Source of the DNA: Bifidobacteriaceae bacterium
GTDB taxonomy: Bacteria > Actinomycetota > Actinomycetes > Actinomycetales > WQXJ01
Assembly: GCA_031278675.1 (NCBI GenBank)
Contig: JAITJY010000365.1
Location: 1 to 5,027 of the forward strand
Direction of reading: 5' to 3'
DNA: 5,027 bases
How positions within the stretch are numbered: the stretch's first letter is position 1; each line of letters starts with the position of its first letter. This document shows, in pieces, positions 1 through 5,027 of this stretch. The notes under the pieces are model-generated. The model was not told where the DNA came from. It did no database searches and worked only from the letters and a program-made list of their open reading frames with translations. The translations under genes and the position numbers were made by a program.

Positions 1-287
1 TGCCCGGCGGCATCGTCCGTCGTAGTAGATGCACCCAAGCGGATCGTCGCGGTGTACTCCTTAGACAAGCCGACCAAGAACGTCAACAAGCGAGTGGCGC
101 GGCCCACCCCCACCACCAACACGCCCGTGGCCAGCGGATCCAGCGTCCCCGCATGACCCACCTTCTTGGTCCCGGCCAGCCGGCGGACCCGGGCCACCAC
201 ATCATGCGAAGTCCAACCAGCCGGCTTGTCCACGACAATCAGGCCAGGGCGCGGCTCAGTCGGCGCTGGATGCGAGGTCTTCGTCAC
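1..287 (-). CDS. truB: tRNA pseudouridine(55) synthase TruB, N-terminal part (runs off the left edge)
   Basis: TruB converts uridine 55 in the T-loop of elongator tRNAs to pseudouridine, acting in the cytoplasm. About 95 codons are visible. After a short variable leader come GLIVVDKPAGWTSHDVV (about residues 15-31), then VGHAGTLDPLATG (about 43-55), whose Asp50 is the catalytic nucleophile of the family, then GRATRLL and SKEYTATIRLGASTTTDDAAG before the window ends. The C-terminal part, including any PUA-like domain, lies outside. The chosen start is GTG at 287-285, which lies inside the 3' end of rbfA and gives an overlap of about 32 bases. It has no clear Shine-Dalgarno sequence, so translation is probably coupled to rbfA. 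No in-frame ATG is seen before the conserved core; a GTG at 233-231 would cut into it. Identity is very secure, the exact start less so. Confidence 0.95.
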   Translation of the reverse strand, partial: MTKTSHPAPTEPRPGLIVVDKPAGWTSHDVVARVRRLAGTKKVGHAGTLDPLATGVLVVGVGRATRLLTFLVGLSKEYTATIRLGASTTTDDAAG

Positions 288-699
288 GGTGTTTATACGG
301 GTCAGGATCGCCGGCGTAGACGGCCCGCGCCGCCAACTCGTTGAGCGCAGCATCCCGGGCCGCCGCCTCCGCCAACGCGTCCTCAATACGGTGAGCGCCG
401 GCCGGCAACTCATCCAAAATGAACTCGATCGATGGCGTCAACCGCAACCCCAACGCCTTACCCACCTCGGAGCGGACCAAACCGCGCGCCGAGGCGAGCG
501 CAGCAGCACTCTGGGTGCGGGCCTCGGCATCACCCAACACCGTATAAAACAAGGTCGCATGGTGTAAATCGCCCGTCACACGGACCTCAGTGATAGTGAC
601 AAACCCCAACCGGGGATCCTTCACCCGGCGGCCCAACACCTGGGCCGCCACCTCCCGGATACGGTCCGCCACACGTCGCTGACGTGGAGAATCAGGCAT
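256..699 (-). CDS. rbfA: 30S ribosome-binding factor RbfA
   Basis: RbfA is a small KH-like protein that binds the immature 30S subunit near the 5' helix of 16S rRNA and is needed for late maturation and cold adaptation. The 147-residue product is a normal to slightly long family member. It shows the N-terminal helix (RVADRIREVAAQVLGRRVKDPR, about 9-30), the core strand LGFVTITEVRVTGDLHHATLFY (about 31-52), and the second signature LRLTPSIEFILDE (about 85-97) followed by HRIEDALAEA. A charged tail (DPDPYKHRDED) follows, as is common in actinobacteria. The ATG start overlaps the infB stop by one base and is preceded by a strong AAAGGAG at eight bases, so both reinitiation and independent loading are possible. 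The 3' end overlaps truB. No DUF503 or DHH-family gene is inserted next to it, although some actinobacteria have one. Confidence 0.97.
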   Translation of the reverse strand: MPDSPRQRRVADRIREVAAQVLGRRVKDPRLGFVTITEVRVTGDLHHATLFYTVLGDAEARTQSAAALASARGLVRSEVGKALGLRLTPSIEFILDELPAGAHRIEDALAEAAARDAALNELAARAVYAGDPDPYKHRDEDLASSAD

Positions 700-3600
700 C
701 AGACGCGCTCCTTTTCGCGAATCTCGAAGGTCTCGATCACGTCATCGACCTGGATATCGTTGAACGATCCCAAACCAATCCCGCACTCATAGCCCTCCCG
801 GGCCTCGGTCACATCATCCTTGAAACGACGCAGCGACTCGATCGCCAGGTTCTCACCGACCACAGTCCCTTGGCGCAACACACGAGCCTTCGCCCCACGC
901 CGGATCAGCCCCGACCGCACCAAACTGCCCGCAATGTTCCCGAACTTCGAAGACCGGAACACCTCACGGACTTCGGCCGTGCCCAACCGGTGCTCTTCAA
1001 CCTCCGGTTTCAGCAGGCCCTTCAGCGCTGCTTCCACATCCTCGATCGCCTGATAGATGACCGAATAGAACCGGACATCAATCCCCTCGCGTTCCGCTAA
1101 TTCCTCCACGCGTTCCGCATAACGCACGTTGAAACCAATGATGATCGCGTTGTCCACCGAGGCCAAATTGACGTCATTTTGAGTGATCGCACCCACACCA
1201 CGGTGAATCACCCGCAACGTCACCGTCTCGCCCACATCAATTTGTAGCAGCGAATGCTCCAACGCCTCGACCGAACCGGACACGTCACCCTTAATAACCA
1301 GATTCAGCGTCTCAACCTTGCCGCGTTCCAGCGCATGCGTGAAGTCTTCCAACGACACCTTGACACGGCGCTTGGCCAACGTGGCCGCCCGCTCTGCGGC
1401 AGCCCGCCGCTCCGCAATCTGCCGCGCCGTCCTATCATCCGCTGCCACCAGGAACGTATCACCCGCTCGCGGCACCGACCTCATGCCAATCACCTGGACC
1501 GGCCGCGCCGGCAGCGCGGCCTGAACCGGATCACCGTGCTCATCGAACATAGCCCGCACCGAACCGTAAGCCGTGCCCGCCACAATCGAATCACCGACCT
1601 GCAGCGTCCCAGATTGCACCAGCGCGGTCACCACCGCGCCCCGGCCCTTGTCCAAATTCGCCTCGATCGCCACCCCGCGCGCCGCCTTGTCCGGGTTGGC
1701 GCGCAGATCCAAGCCCACATCCGCAGTCAACAAGACTGCCTCCAGCAGATCATCAATCCCCAGACGCTGTTTCGCAGACACATCCACGAACATCGTCTCC
1801 CCGCCATACTCCTCAGCGACCAGATTGTATTCCGTCAATTGAGCACGGATCTTTTGTGGGTTTGCCCCGTCCACATCAATTTTGTTAACCGCGACCACAA
1901 TCGGGACACCCGCCGCTTGGGCATGGTTCAGGGCCTCGATGGTCTGCGGCATGACGCCATCGTCCGCTGCGATCACCAAGATCGCGATGTCCGTGACTTG
2001 CGCGCCGCGGGCCCGCATCGCGGTGAACGCTTCGTGACCCGGCGTGTCGATGAACGTAATGGCCCGCTCCACGCCCTCATGATTGTGAACAATCTGATAA
2101 GCGCCGATATGCTGCGTGATCCCGCCCGATTCGCCTTCGACAACCCGCGTGTGACGGATCGCGTCCAACAACTTGGTCTTGCCGTGGTCCACGTGACCCA
2201 TCACCGTCACCACCGGTGGGCGGACCTGGAGGTCCTCATCGGTTTCCGCATCCAACTCGCCCTGGAGGTCAATGTCGAACTGATCCAACAACTCCCGGTC
2301 TTCATCCTCCGGCGAGACCACATCCACGATGTAGCCCAATTCAGCGCCCAACGCACCCAACGTGTCCTCATCGAGGGACTGGGTGGCCGTGGCCATTTCC
2401 CCGAGATTGAACAGGACCGTCACCAATGCGGCCGGATTAGCCCCGATCCGGTCCGCAAAATCTGTCAACGACGCCCCCCGGCGCAGCCGGATCAGCGTGG
2501 AGCCGTTGCCGCGCGGGACGCGGACCCCGCCCAGCGTTGGTGCATCAGCCTGCTCGAACTCTTGACGCTTCGCCCGCTTCGACTTGCGGCCCTTGGCCGG
2601 GCGTGAACCGCCGCGCCCAAACGCGCCCTGAGTCTGTCCTCTGCCACCAGTGCCCCGGCCGCGCCCCGGCGTGCCGCCACCGCCGCCACCACCACCAGCA
2701 CCTGCGCCCGGTGCTCCAGGAGCCGCCGGGCCTGCGCCGCGCCCCGGCCGGCCCCGGCCCGGTGCGCCGCCCGCGCCCCGCGTCGGCGTGCCATGACCCC
2801 CGCCTTGACCAAGCGAGGTCCGCCCCGGCATCATCTGTGGGCTCGGCCGCCCACCGCCAGGCCGCGATCCTCCCGGACGCGAACCGGCCCCCCGGCCACC
2901 CGCCTCACCGGGCCGCGGCATGCCTTGCGACGGCGCAAACGGGTTGTTGCCCGGACGCGGTCCGCCGGGGCGCGGTGGGCGCATCCCTTGCGACGGCGCG
3001 AACGGATTGTTGCCCGGACGCGGTCCCGCCGGGCGCGGCGGCAAGCTCTGCGCCGGGCCGCCAGGTCTTGGAGCGGTTGGCGCAGCGGCAGATTCGCCGG
3101 GCCCCGGGCCGGCCCCGCCGGGTGTTTCGCCAGGTGCCGCAGATGGCGTTCCGGCCGCAGTGGCGGGCGCTGATCCCGGCGCTGATCCCGGCGCTGTCGG
3201 CGTGGGTGGGGCGCCTGGCGTCCCGGGGCGGCTACGCCCGGCCCCCGGTGCTACCGGCGCTGTCCCGCTGGGCGCACGGGTGGCCGCTTCGGGTGCGCCA
3301 GTGGACGATGCCGTCCCGCCCGCCGCCGCTTCCGCACCCGGAACGCTTGGCACCGCAGGCGCTGGAATCACGCTCGCTGGGGCGCCTGATGCGCCAGCTA
3401 GGCTGGCGTCCGCCGCAGGTGGGGTAGCAACTGCTGGTGGGGTTGGTGCACTCCCCGGTGGCGCCGCACCAGCGGCGCTTGGTGCGTCCGGTCCGGGAAC
3501 CGTTTGGCCTGGTGTGACGCCGGTTGTGGGCGCGGCCGAGGCCGCGCCGGAAGCTTGAGCAACGGTCTCCTCAAGCGCCTGCGCGCCAACTCCGCCCGGG

Positions 3601-3866
3601 CCAGTGCCGCCCGCCGCACTGCTCCCGCCAGATGGCGCCCCAGGCGCCGCAACGGAAGCCGGGGGGGAAGCGGTGGTGGTGGAGACGGCATCGGACGAAG
3701 GGGGGGCCGGCGGGGGGAACTCCTCCATCACCTTGCGCACCACCGGTGCCTCAATGGTGGACGAGGCCGACTTGACGTACTCGCCAATCTCTTTCAGTTT
3801 GGCGATCAGTTCTTTACTCGTGACTCCAAGCTCTTTGGCGAGCGCGGAGACGCGCTGCTTTTGCAC
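699..3866 (-). CDS. infB: Translation initiation factor IF-2, long actinobacterial form
   Basis: IF-2 is a GTPase that brings fMet-tRNA to the 30S subunit and promotes 50S joining. The product is 1055 residues from the GTG at 3866. Order: IF2_N domain (about 2-50, ALAKELGVTSKELIAKLKE); a roughly 400-residue Ala/Pro/Gly-rich linker; a basic patch (GRKSKRAKRQ, about 425-435); a second IF2_N domain (about 450-505); then the G domain with GHVDHGKT (557-564), DTPGH (607-611), NKID (661-664) and SAK (697-699). Domains II and III follow, and the C-terminal fMet-tRNA-binding domain ends in GYECGIGLGSFNDIQVDDVIE. All GTPase motifs are intact. An upstream in-frame TTG at 3893 would add nine residues. 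I prefer the GTG because AGGAG lies four bases before it and the N-terminus then matches the family, while the TTG has no Shine-Dalgarno. The gene follows ylxR by 57 bases and overlaps rbfA by one base. Confidence 0.97.
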   Translation of the reverse strand: MQKQRVSALAKELGVTSKELIAKLKEIGEYVKSASSTIEAPVVRKVMEEFPPPAPPSSDAVSTTTASPPASVAAPGAPSGGSSAAGGTGPGGVGAQALEETVAQASGAASAAPTTGVTPGQTVPGPDAPSAAGAAPPGSAPTPPAVATPPAADASLAGASGAPASVIPAPAVPSVPGAEAAAGGTASSTGAPEAATRAPSGTAPVAPGAGRSRPGTPGAPPTPTAPGSAPGSAPATAAGTPSAAPGETPGGAGPGPGESAAAPTAPRPGGPAQSLPPRPAGPRPGNNPFAPSQGMRPPRPGGPRPGNNPFAPSQGMPRPGEAGGRGAGSRPGGSRPGGGRPSPQMMPGRTSLGQGGGHGTPTRGAGGAPGRGRPGRGAGPAAPGAPGAGAGGGGGGGGTPGRGRGTGGRGQTQGAFGRGGSRPAKGRKSKRAKRQEFEQADAPTLGGVRVPRGNGSTLIRLRRGASLTDFADRIGANPAALVTVLFNLGEMATATQSLDEDTLGALGAELGYIVDVVSPEDEDRELLDQFDIDLQGELDAETDEDLQVRPPVVTVMGHVDHGKTKLLDAIRHTRVVEGESGGITQHIGAYQIVHNHEGVERAITFIDTPGHEAFTAMRARGAQVTDIAILVIAADDGVMPQTIEALNHAQAAGVPIVVAVNKIDVDGANPQKIRAQLTEYNLVAEEYGGETMFVDVSAKQRLGIDDLLEAVLLTADVGLDLRANPDKAARGVAIEANLDKGRGAVVTALVQSGTLQVGDSIVAGTAYGSVRAMFDEHGDPVQAALPARPVQVIGMRSVPRAGDTFLVAADDRTARQIAERRAAAERAATLAKRRVKVSLEDFTHALERGKVETLNLVIKGDVSGSVEALEHSLLQIDVGETVTLRVIHRGVGAITQNDVNLASVDNAIIIGFNVRYAERVEELAEREGIDVRFYSVIYQAIEDVEAALKGLLKPEVEEHRLGTAEVREVFRSSKFGNIAGSLVRSGLIRRGAKARVLRQGTVVGENLAIESLRRFKDDVTEAREGYECGIGLGSFNDIQVDDVIETFEIREKERV
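708..714 (-). promoter_or_regulatory. Shine-Dalgarno sequence of rbfA inside the infB 3' end
   Basis: Read on the minus strand this is AAAGGAG, eight bases before the rbfA ATG and within the last codons of infB. It supports the chosen rbfA start and shows that rbfA does not depend only on reinitiation at the TGATG stop-start overlap. Confidence 0.75.
2640..2720 (-). repeat. Poly-glycine low-complexity stretch in the IF-2 linker
   Basis: This stretch encodes a Gly/Ala run that includes eight or so consecutive glycines, followed by GRGRG/RGQ-type segments (about residues 385-410 of IF-2). GGC/GGT codons alternate, seen on the plus strand as gccgccaccaccaccagc. It is part of the disordered linker, probably varies in length between relatives, and is a likely place for sequencing or assembly length errors. 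Confidence 0.6.
2919..3044 (-). repeat. Two tandem 63-base units in infB, each 21 residues (GNNPFAPSQGM motif)
   Basis: Two adjacent in-frame units (3044-2982 and 2981-2919) each encode 21 residues of the form xPPRPxGPRP followed by GNNPFAPSQGM; residues about 275-295 and 296-316 of IF-2. They differ mainly at the first residue (Leu or Arg), at one Ala/Gly position and at a few silent bases. NNPF-type motifs are typical of the disordered linker of actinobacterial IF-2, so the repeat is probably a local duplication in a disordered segment. Confidence 0.85.
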
Positions 3867-3870
3867 TTTG

Positions 3871-3875
3871 CTCCT
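3871..3875 (-). promoter_or_regulatory. Shine-Dalgarno sequence that decides the infB start
   Basis: AGGAG on the minus strand, four bases before the GTG at 3866-3864. It supports that GTG over the in-frame TTG at 3893-3891, whose upstream bases (gttcctgcc) hold no ribosome-binding sequence. Confidence 0.55.
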
Positions 3876-3923
3876 GTCCTTGGCCCGTTCCAAGGCAGGA
3901 ACGAGCCGTCTAACGCTGGGTAC

Positions 3924-4271
3924 TCATCTGTGGGCACTCATTGTGTGTCCATCGTTCTCTCCACCCGCTTTCGACGGATTGGTCTGGTCTGGCTGGCCCG
4001 GGCCGCCCACAGCGCGGGTGTCCACGCCGCCGGATTGGCGGAAGGCTCGGGCCAATTGGCCCCGGCGGATCGCCTGTTGGACGCATTGGTCGCGCCAATG
4101 CAGCCAGGCCCCCCGCCCGGGCAGGCTCGCACTTGGATCTAAGACCACCCTGGGCGGCAAGGCCTCCCGGTCTAGGACCAAACGAACCAAGTTTGAGCGG
4201 CTGTCCCGTTGACGGCAGCCGACGCAGGTGCGCACCGGGGGAGCCGCCACAGGGGTCGGCGCGTGCCGCAT
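3924..4271 (-). CDS. ylxR: YlxR (DUF448) family RNA-binding protein
   Basis: YlxR is a small nucleic-acid-binding protein found between nusA and infB in many bacteria. It has been linked to RNase P function or gene regulation in Firmicutes, and its role here is not known from sequence. From the ATG at 4271 the product is 115 residues. It shows the family signature: RTCVGCR (14-20, with paired Cys16 and Cys19), LVRLV (28-32), VVLDPSASLPGRGAWLHW (42-59), a third Cys63, and RAFR (75-78). A polar Gly/Gln-rich tail of about 37 residues follows. The reading frame stays open upstream to a GTG at 4463, which would add 64 Arg/Pro/Ala-rich residues with no family similarity; I reject that extension because the conserved domain starts near residue 13 of the shorter form. 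There is no obvious Shine-Dalgarno before 4271, but a TAGACT hexamer 16 bases upstream would fit a nearly leaderless transcript. Confidence 0.9.
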   Translation of the reverse strand: MRHAPTPVAAPPVRTCVGCRQRDSRSNLVRLVLDREALPPRVVLDPSASLPGRGAWLHWRDQCVQQAIRRGQLARAFRQSGGVDTRAVGGPGQPDQTNPSKAGGENDGHTMSAHR

Positions 4272-4504
4272 GACACGCGCCGCAGACAGTCTAGCGCGAC
4301 TTTGGCCACCGGGCGCCGCGCCGCCCGCTCCGGCGCAGCCAGCTAGGGCGAGCCCAGCCTCAACCGGCCGATCCTGGCCACGGCGATCACCGGCGGGTTG
4401 GGCAATTGGGGGTTTGCGCCCGCCGGGGCGGGGGAAAGTGCTGTTCGACATAACGTTAGTCACAACCCGCTGACCTGCTCGAATGGTTCACTATCGGGTC
4501 AGGC
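4272..4504 (-). other. Intergenic region between the nusA-like tail and ylxR
   Basis: This is the only long gap in the operon. Apart from the TAGACT hexamer close to ylxR I see no RNA gene, no hairpin followed by a T-run, and no recognisable protein. The ylxR frame is open across most of it, but the predicted peptide is compositionally biased and resembles nothing I know. The end next to the tail stop codon (about 4450-4504) is the least GC-rich part. Confidence 0.4.
4288..4293 (-). promoter_or_regulatory. Possible -10 hexamer (TAGACT) for a ylxR-infB transcript
   Basis: TAGACT on the minus strand fits the TAnnnT pattern of actinobacterial housekeeping promoters. The expected transcription start, about seven bases downstream, would be near 4281, leaving about ten bases before the ylxR ATG. 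No TTGACA-like -35 element is found 17 bases upstream (the bases there are gcgccc), so support rests on one hexamer and its position. Confidence 0.28.
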
Positions 4505-4713
4505 TCAGCCGCCGTCCCCGGCGCCGGGCGGCCCCGCCGGCGCCTCGGTGGCCGGATTAGCGGCCGGATTAGCGGCCGGTTTGGCCGCCGGCTGGGCCGC
4601 CGGCTTGGCCGCGGGGGCTGCGGCGGGCGCGCCCGCCGGGGCAGCCGCCGGCGCAGCCACGGGGGGAGCGGCCGGGGCAGCCGCCGGGGCGGCGGCCGGC
4701 GGTCCGGCGGCGG
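4505..4713 (-). pseudogene. Ala/Pro-rich C-terminal tail of an upstream CDS, probably nusA; body missing
   Basis: On the minus strand, in the frame ending with TGA at 4507-4505, about 69 codons encode an Ala/Pro-rich tail containing AAKPAAQPAAKPAANPAANP and ending in TEAPAGPPGAGDGG. The frame meets a stop at 4765-4763 and has no start codon, so only a 3' fragment is present. In ylxR-infB-rbfA-truB operons the gene directly upstream of ylxR is normally nusA, the transcription elongation/termination factor, so this is probably the disordered end of NusA. No S1, KH or other NusA domain is visible, so this rests on synteny only. Instead of the NusA body, plus-strand ThiF-like sequence begins at about 4714. 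The same bases also read as Ala/Gly-rich in a plus frame, but the Lys/Gln/Asn spacing, the strand and the position favour the minus reading. The truncation is probably an assembly artefact rather than a true pseudogene. Confidence 0.5.
4553..4612 (-). repeat. Five tandem 12-base units encoding Ala-Ala-(Lys/Gln/Asn)-Pro
   Basis: Five consecutive 12-base units encode AAKP, AAQP, AAKP, AANP and AANP. The last two are identical (GCCGCTAATCCG on the minus strand), which suggests recent slippage duplication. They make a short, mildly basic, proline-kinked segment like the disordered tails of some actinobacterial nucleic-acid-binding proteins. Confidence 0.8.
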
Positions 4714-5027
4714 GGCCTCGGCGCGCCTGCGGCCATGTACCTCGCGGCGGCCGGCGTGGGCGTCATAGGTTTGGCCGACGCCGACAAAGTGGATCTTTCG
4801 AACCTGCAGCGGCAGATCATCCACGGCACGGGGGACGTCGGCAAGGCCAAGGTGGCGTCCGCCGCCGAGACCATCGCCGCGATGAACCCCGATGTGGAGA
4901 CGCGGCTCTACCATGAATGGGTGGACTCGAGGAACATCATGGACATAATCGCCGACCAGGACTACGATTTCATAATAGACGGCACAGACAATTTCCCTGT
5001 GAAATTCTTGATAAACGACGCCTGCGT
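4714..5027 (+). CDS. ThiF/MoeB/HesA-family E1-like adenylyltransferase fragment (5' end missing, runs off the right edge)
   Basis: Members of this family adenylate the C-terminal glycine of a ubiquitin-like sulfur carrier (MoaD, ThiS or a relative) for molybdopterin, thiamine or other thio-cofactor synthesis. About 104 codons are visible in one frame. The sequence starts inside the glycine-rich nucleotide-binding motif (GLGAPAAMYLAAAGVG), followed by IGLADADKVDLSNLQRQIIH with the conserved Asn-Leu-Gln-Arg-Gln, then GDVGKAKVASAAE with the conserved Lys, AAMNPDVE, and DFIIDGTDNF, where the Asp of DGTDN is the expected metal-binding or catalytic residue. About 35 N-terminal residues, including the first glycines of the motif, are absent: the bases before GLG encode Arg-Arg-Arg. 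An ATG at 4735 is the only ATG start in frame but would delete the motif. Subtype (MoeB, ThiF or HesA) cannot be decided because the C-terminal half is outside. Half of its ten Ile codons are ATA, unlike infB, so it probably comes from a different genome. Confidence 0.85.

Noticed and set aside
1254..2606. A 450-codon open frame on the plus strand opposite infB
   Set aside because: It is antisense to the conserved GTPase core of IF-2. The product is Arg/His/Gln-rich with no recognisable domain, as expected for a shadow frame in high-GC sequence.
2537..3558. Plus-strand open frames of 296 and 212 codons opposite the IF-2 linker
   Set aside because: They mirror the low-complexity linker (Ala/Gly/Pro/Arg-rich). 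Lack of stop codons follows from the GC-rich repeats, and the minus-strand frame is fixed by conserved domains on both sides.
4272..4463. N-terminal extension of YlxR to the GTG at 4463
   Set aside because: The extra 64 residues are compositionally biased and resemble nothing in the family. The ATG at 4271 gives the usual family length and sits just before the RTCVGC motif.
4553..4612. CRISPR-like or other regulatory short repeats
   Set aside because: The units are 12 bases, directly adjacent without spacers, and in frame with a protein tail, so they are coding slippage repeats.
4398..4916. Plus-strand 172-codon frame with Gly-Leu-Ala-Ala repeats, as a possible secreted or structural protein fused to the ThiF region
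   Set aside because: The ThiF similarity is in a different plus frame, and the repeat reads more sensibly on the minus strand as an AAxP tail ending just before ylxR. There is no signal peptide or ribosome-binding site.
4690..5027. A new defence or conjugation system built on an E1-like enzyme
   Set aside because: Only one partial, generic ThiF/MoeB-type domain is visible, with no ubiquitin-like, E2 or protease partner. It looks artificially joined to the neighbouring operon, so the context carries no information.

Overview
The window carries a conserved translation/transcription gene block on the minus strand, from a high-GC organism that is almost certainly an actinobacterium. Evidence for this is the IF2 N-terminal linker (very long, Ala/Pro/Gly-rich, with repeated NNPFAPSQGM motifs), GTG starts, strong G/C third-position bias, and the gene order ylxR-infB-rbfA-truB. 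Read in the direction of transcription (right to left), the block is: a short C-terminal tail of a CDS (about 4713-4505, probably nusA by synteny), ylxR (4271-3924), infB (3866-699), rbfA (699-256) and the first 95 codons of truB (287 to the left edge).

The genes are tightly packed. infB and rbfA overlap by one base (TGATG), and rbfA and truB overlap by about 32 bases. The only sizeable gap is the 233 bases between the nusA-like tail and ylxR, where a promoter-like TAGACT hexamer may let ylxR-infB be transcribed from an internal start. IF2 recruits initiator tRNA, RbfA matures the 30S subunit, TruB makes tRNA pseudouridine 55, and YlxR and NusA are RNA-binding proteins commonly encoded in the same operon.

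The right end does not fit this picture. From about 4714 to the right edge the plus strand encodes part of a ThiF/MoeB/HesA-type E1-like adenylyltransferase. It begins abruptly in the middle of its nucleotide-binding glycine motif. It uses ATA for half of its Ile codons, while none were seen in infB, and its last 107 bases are only about 47% GC. On the other strand, the nusA-like CDS is cut after its Ala/Pro-rich tail and has no body and no start. Both genes are therefore broken at the same place, inside a GC-rich low-complexity stretch. The simplest reading is an artificial join of two unrelated sequences (a chimeric contig); a real rearrangement or transfer is the less likely alternative. 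Apart from that junction, the window looks like ordinary housekeeping sequence, and I see no convincing new system.
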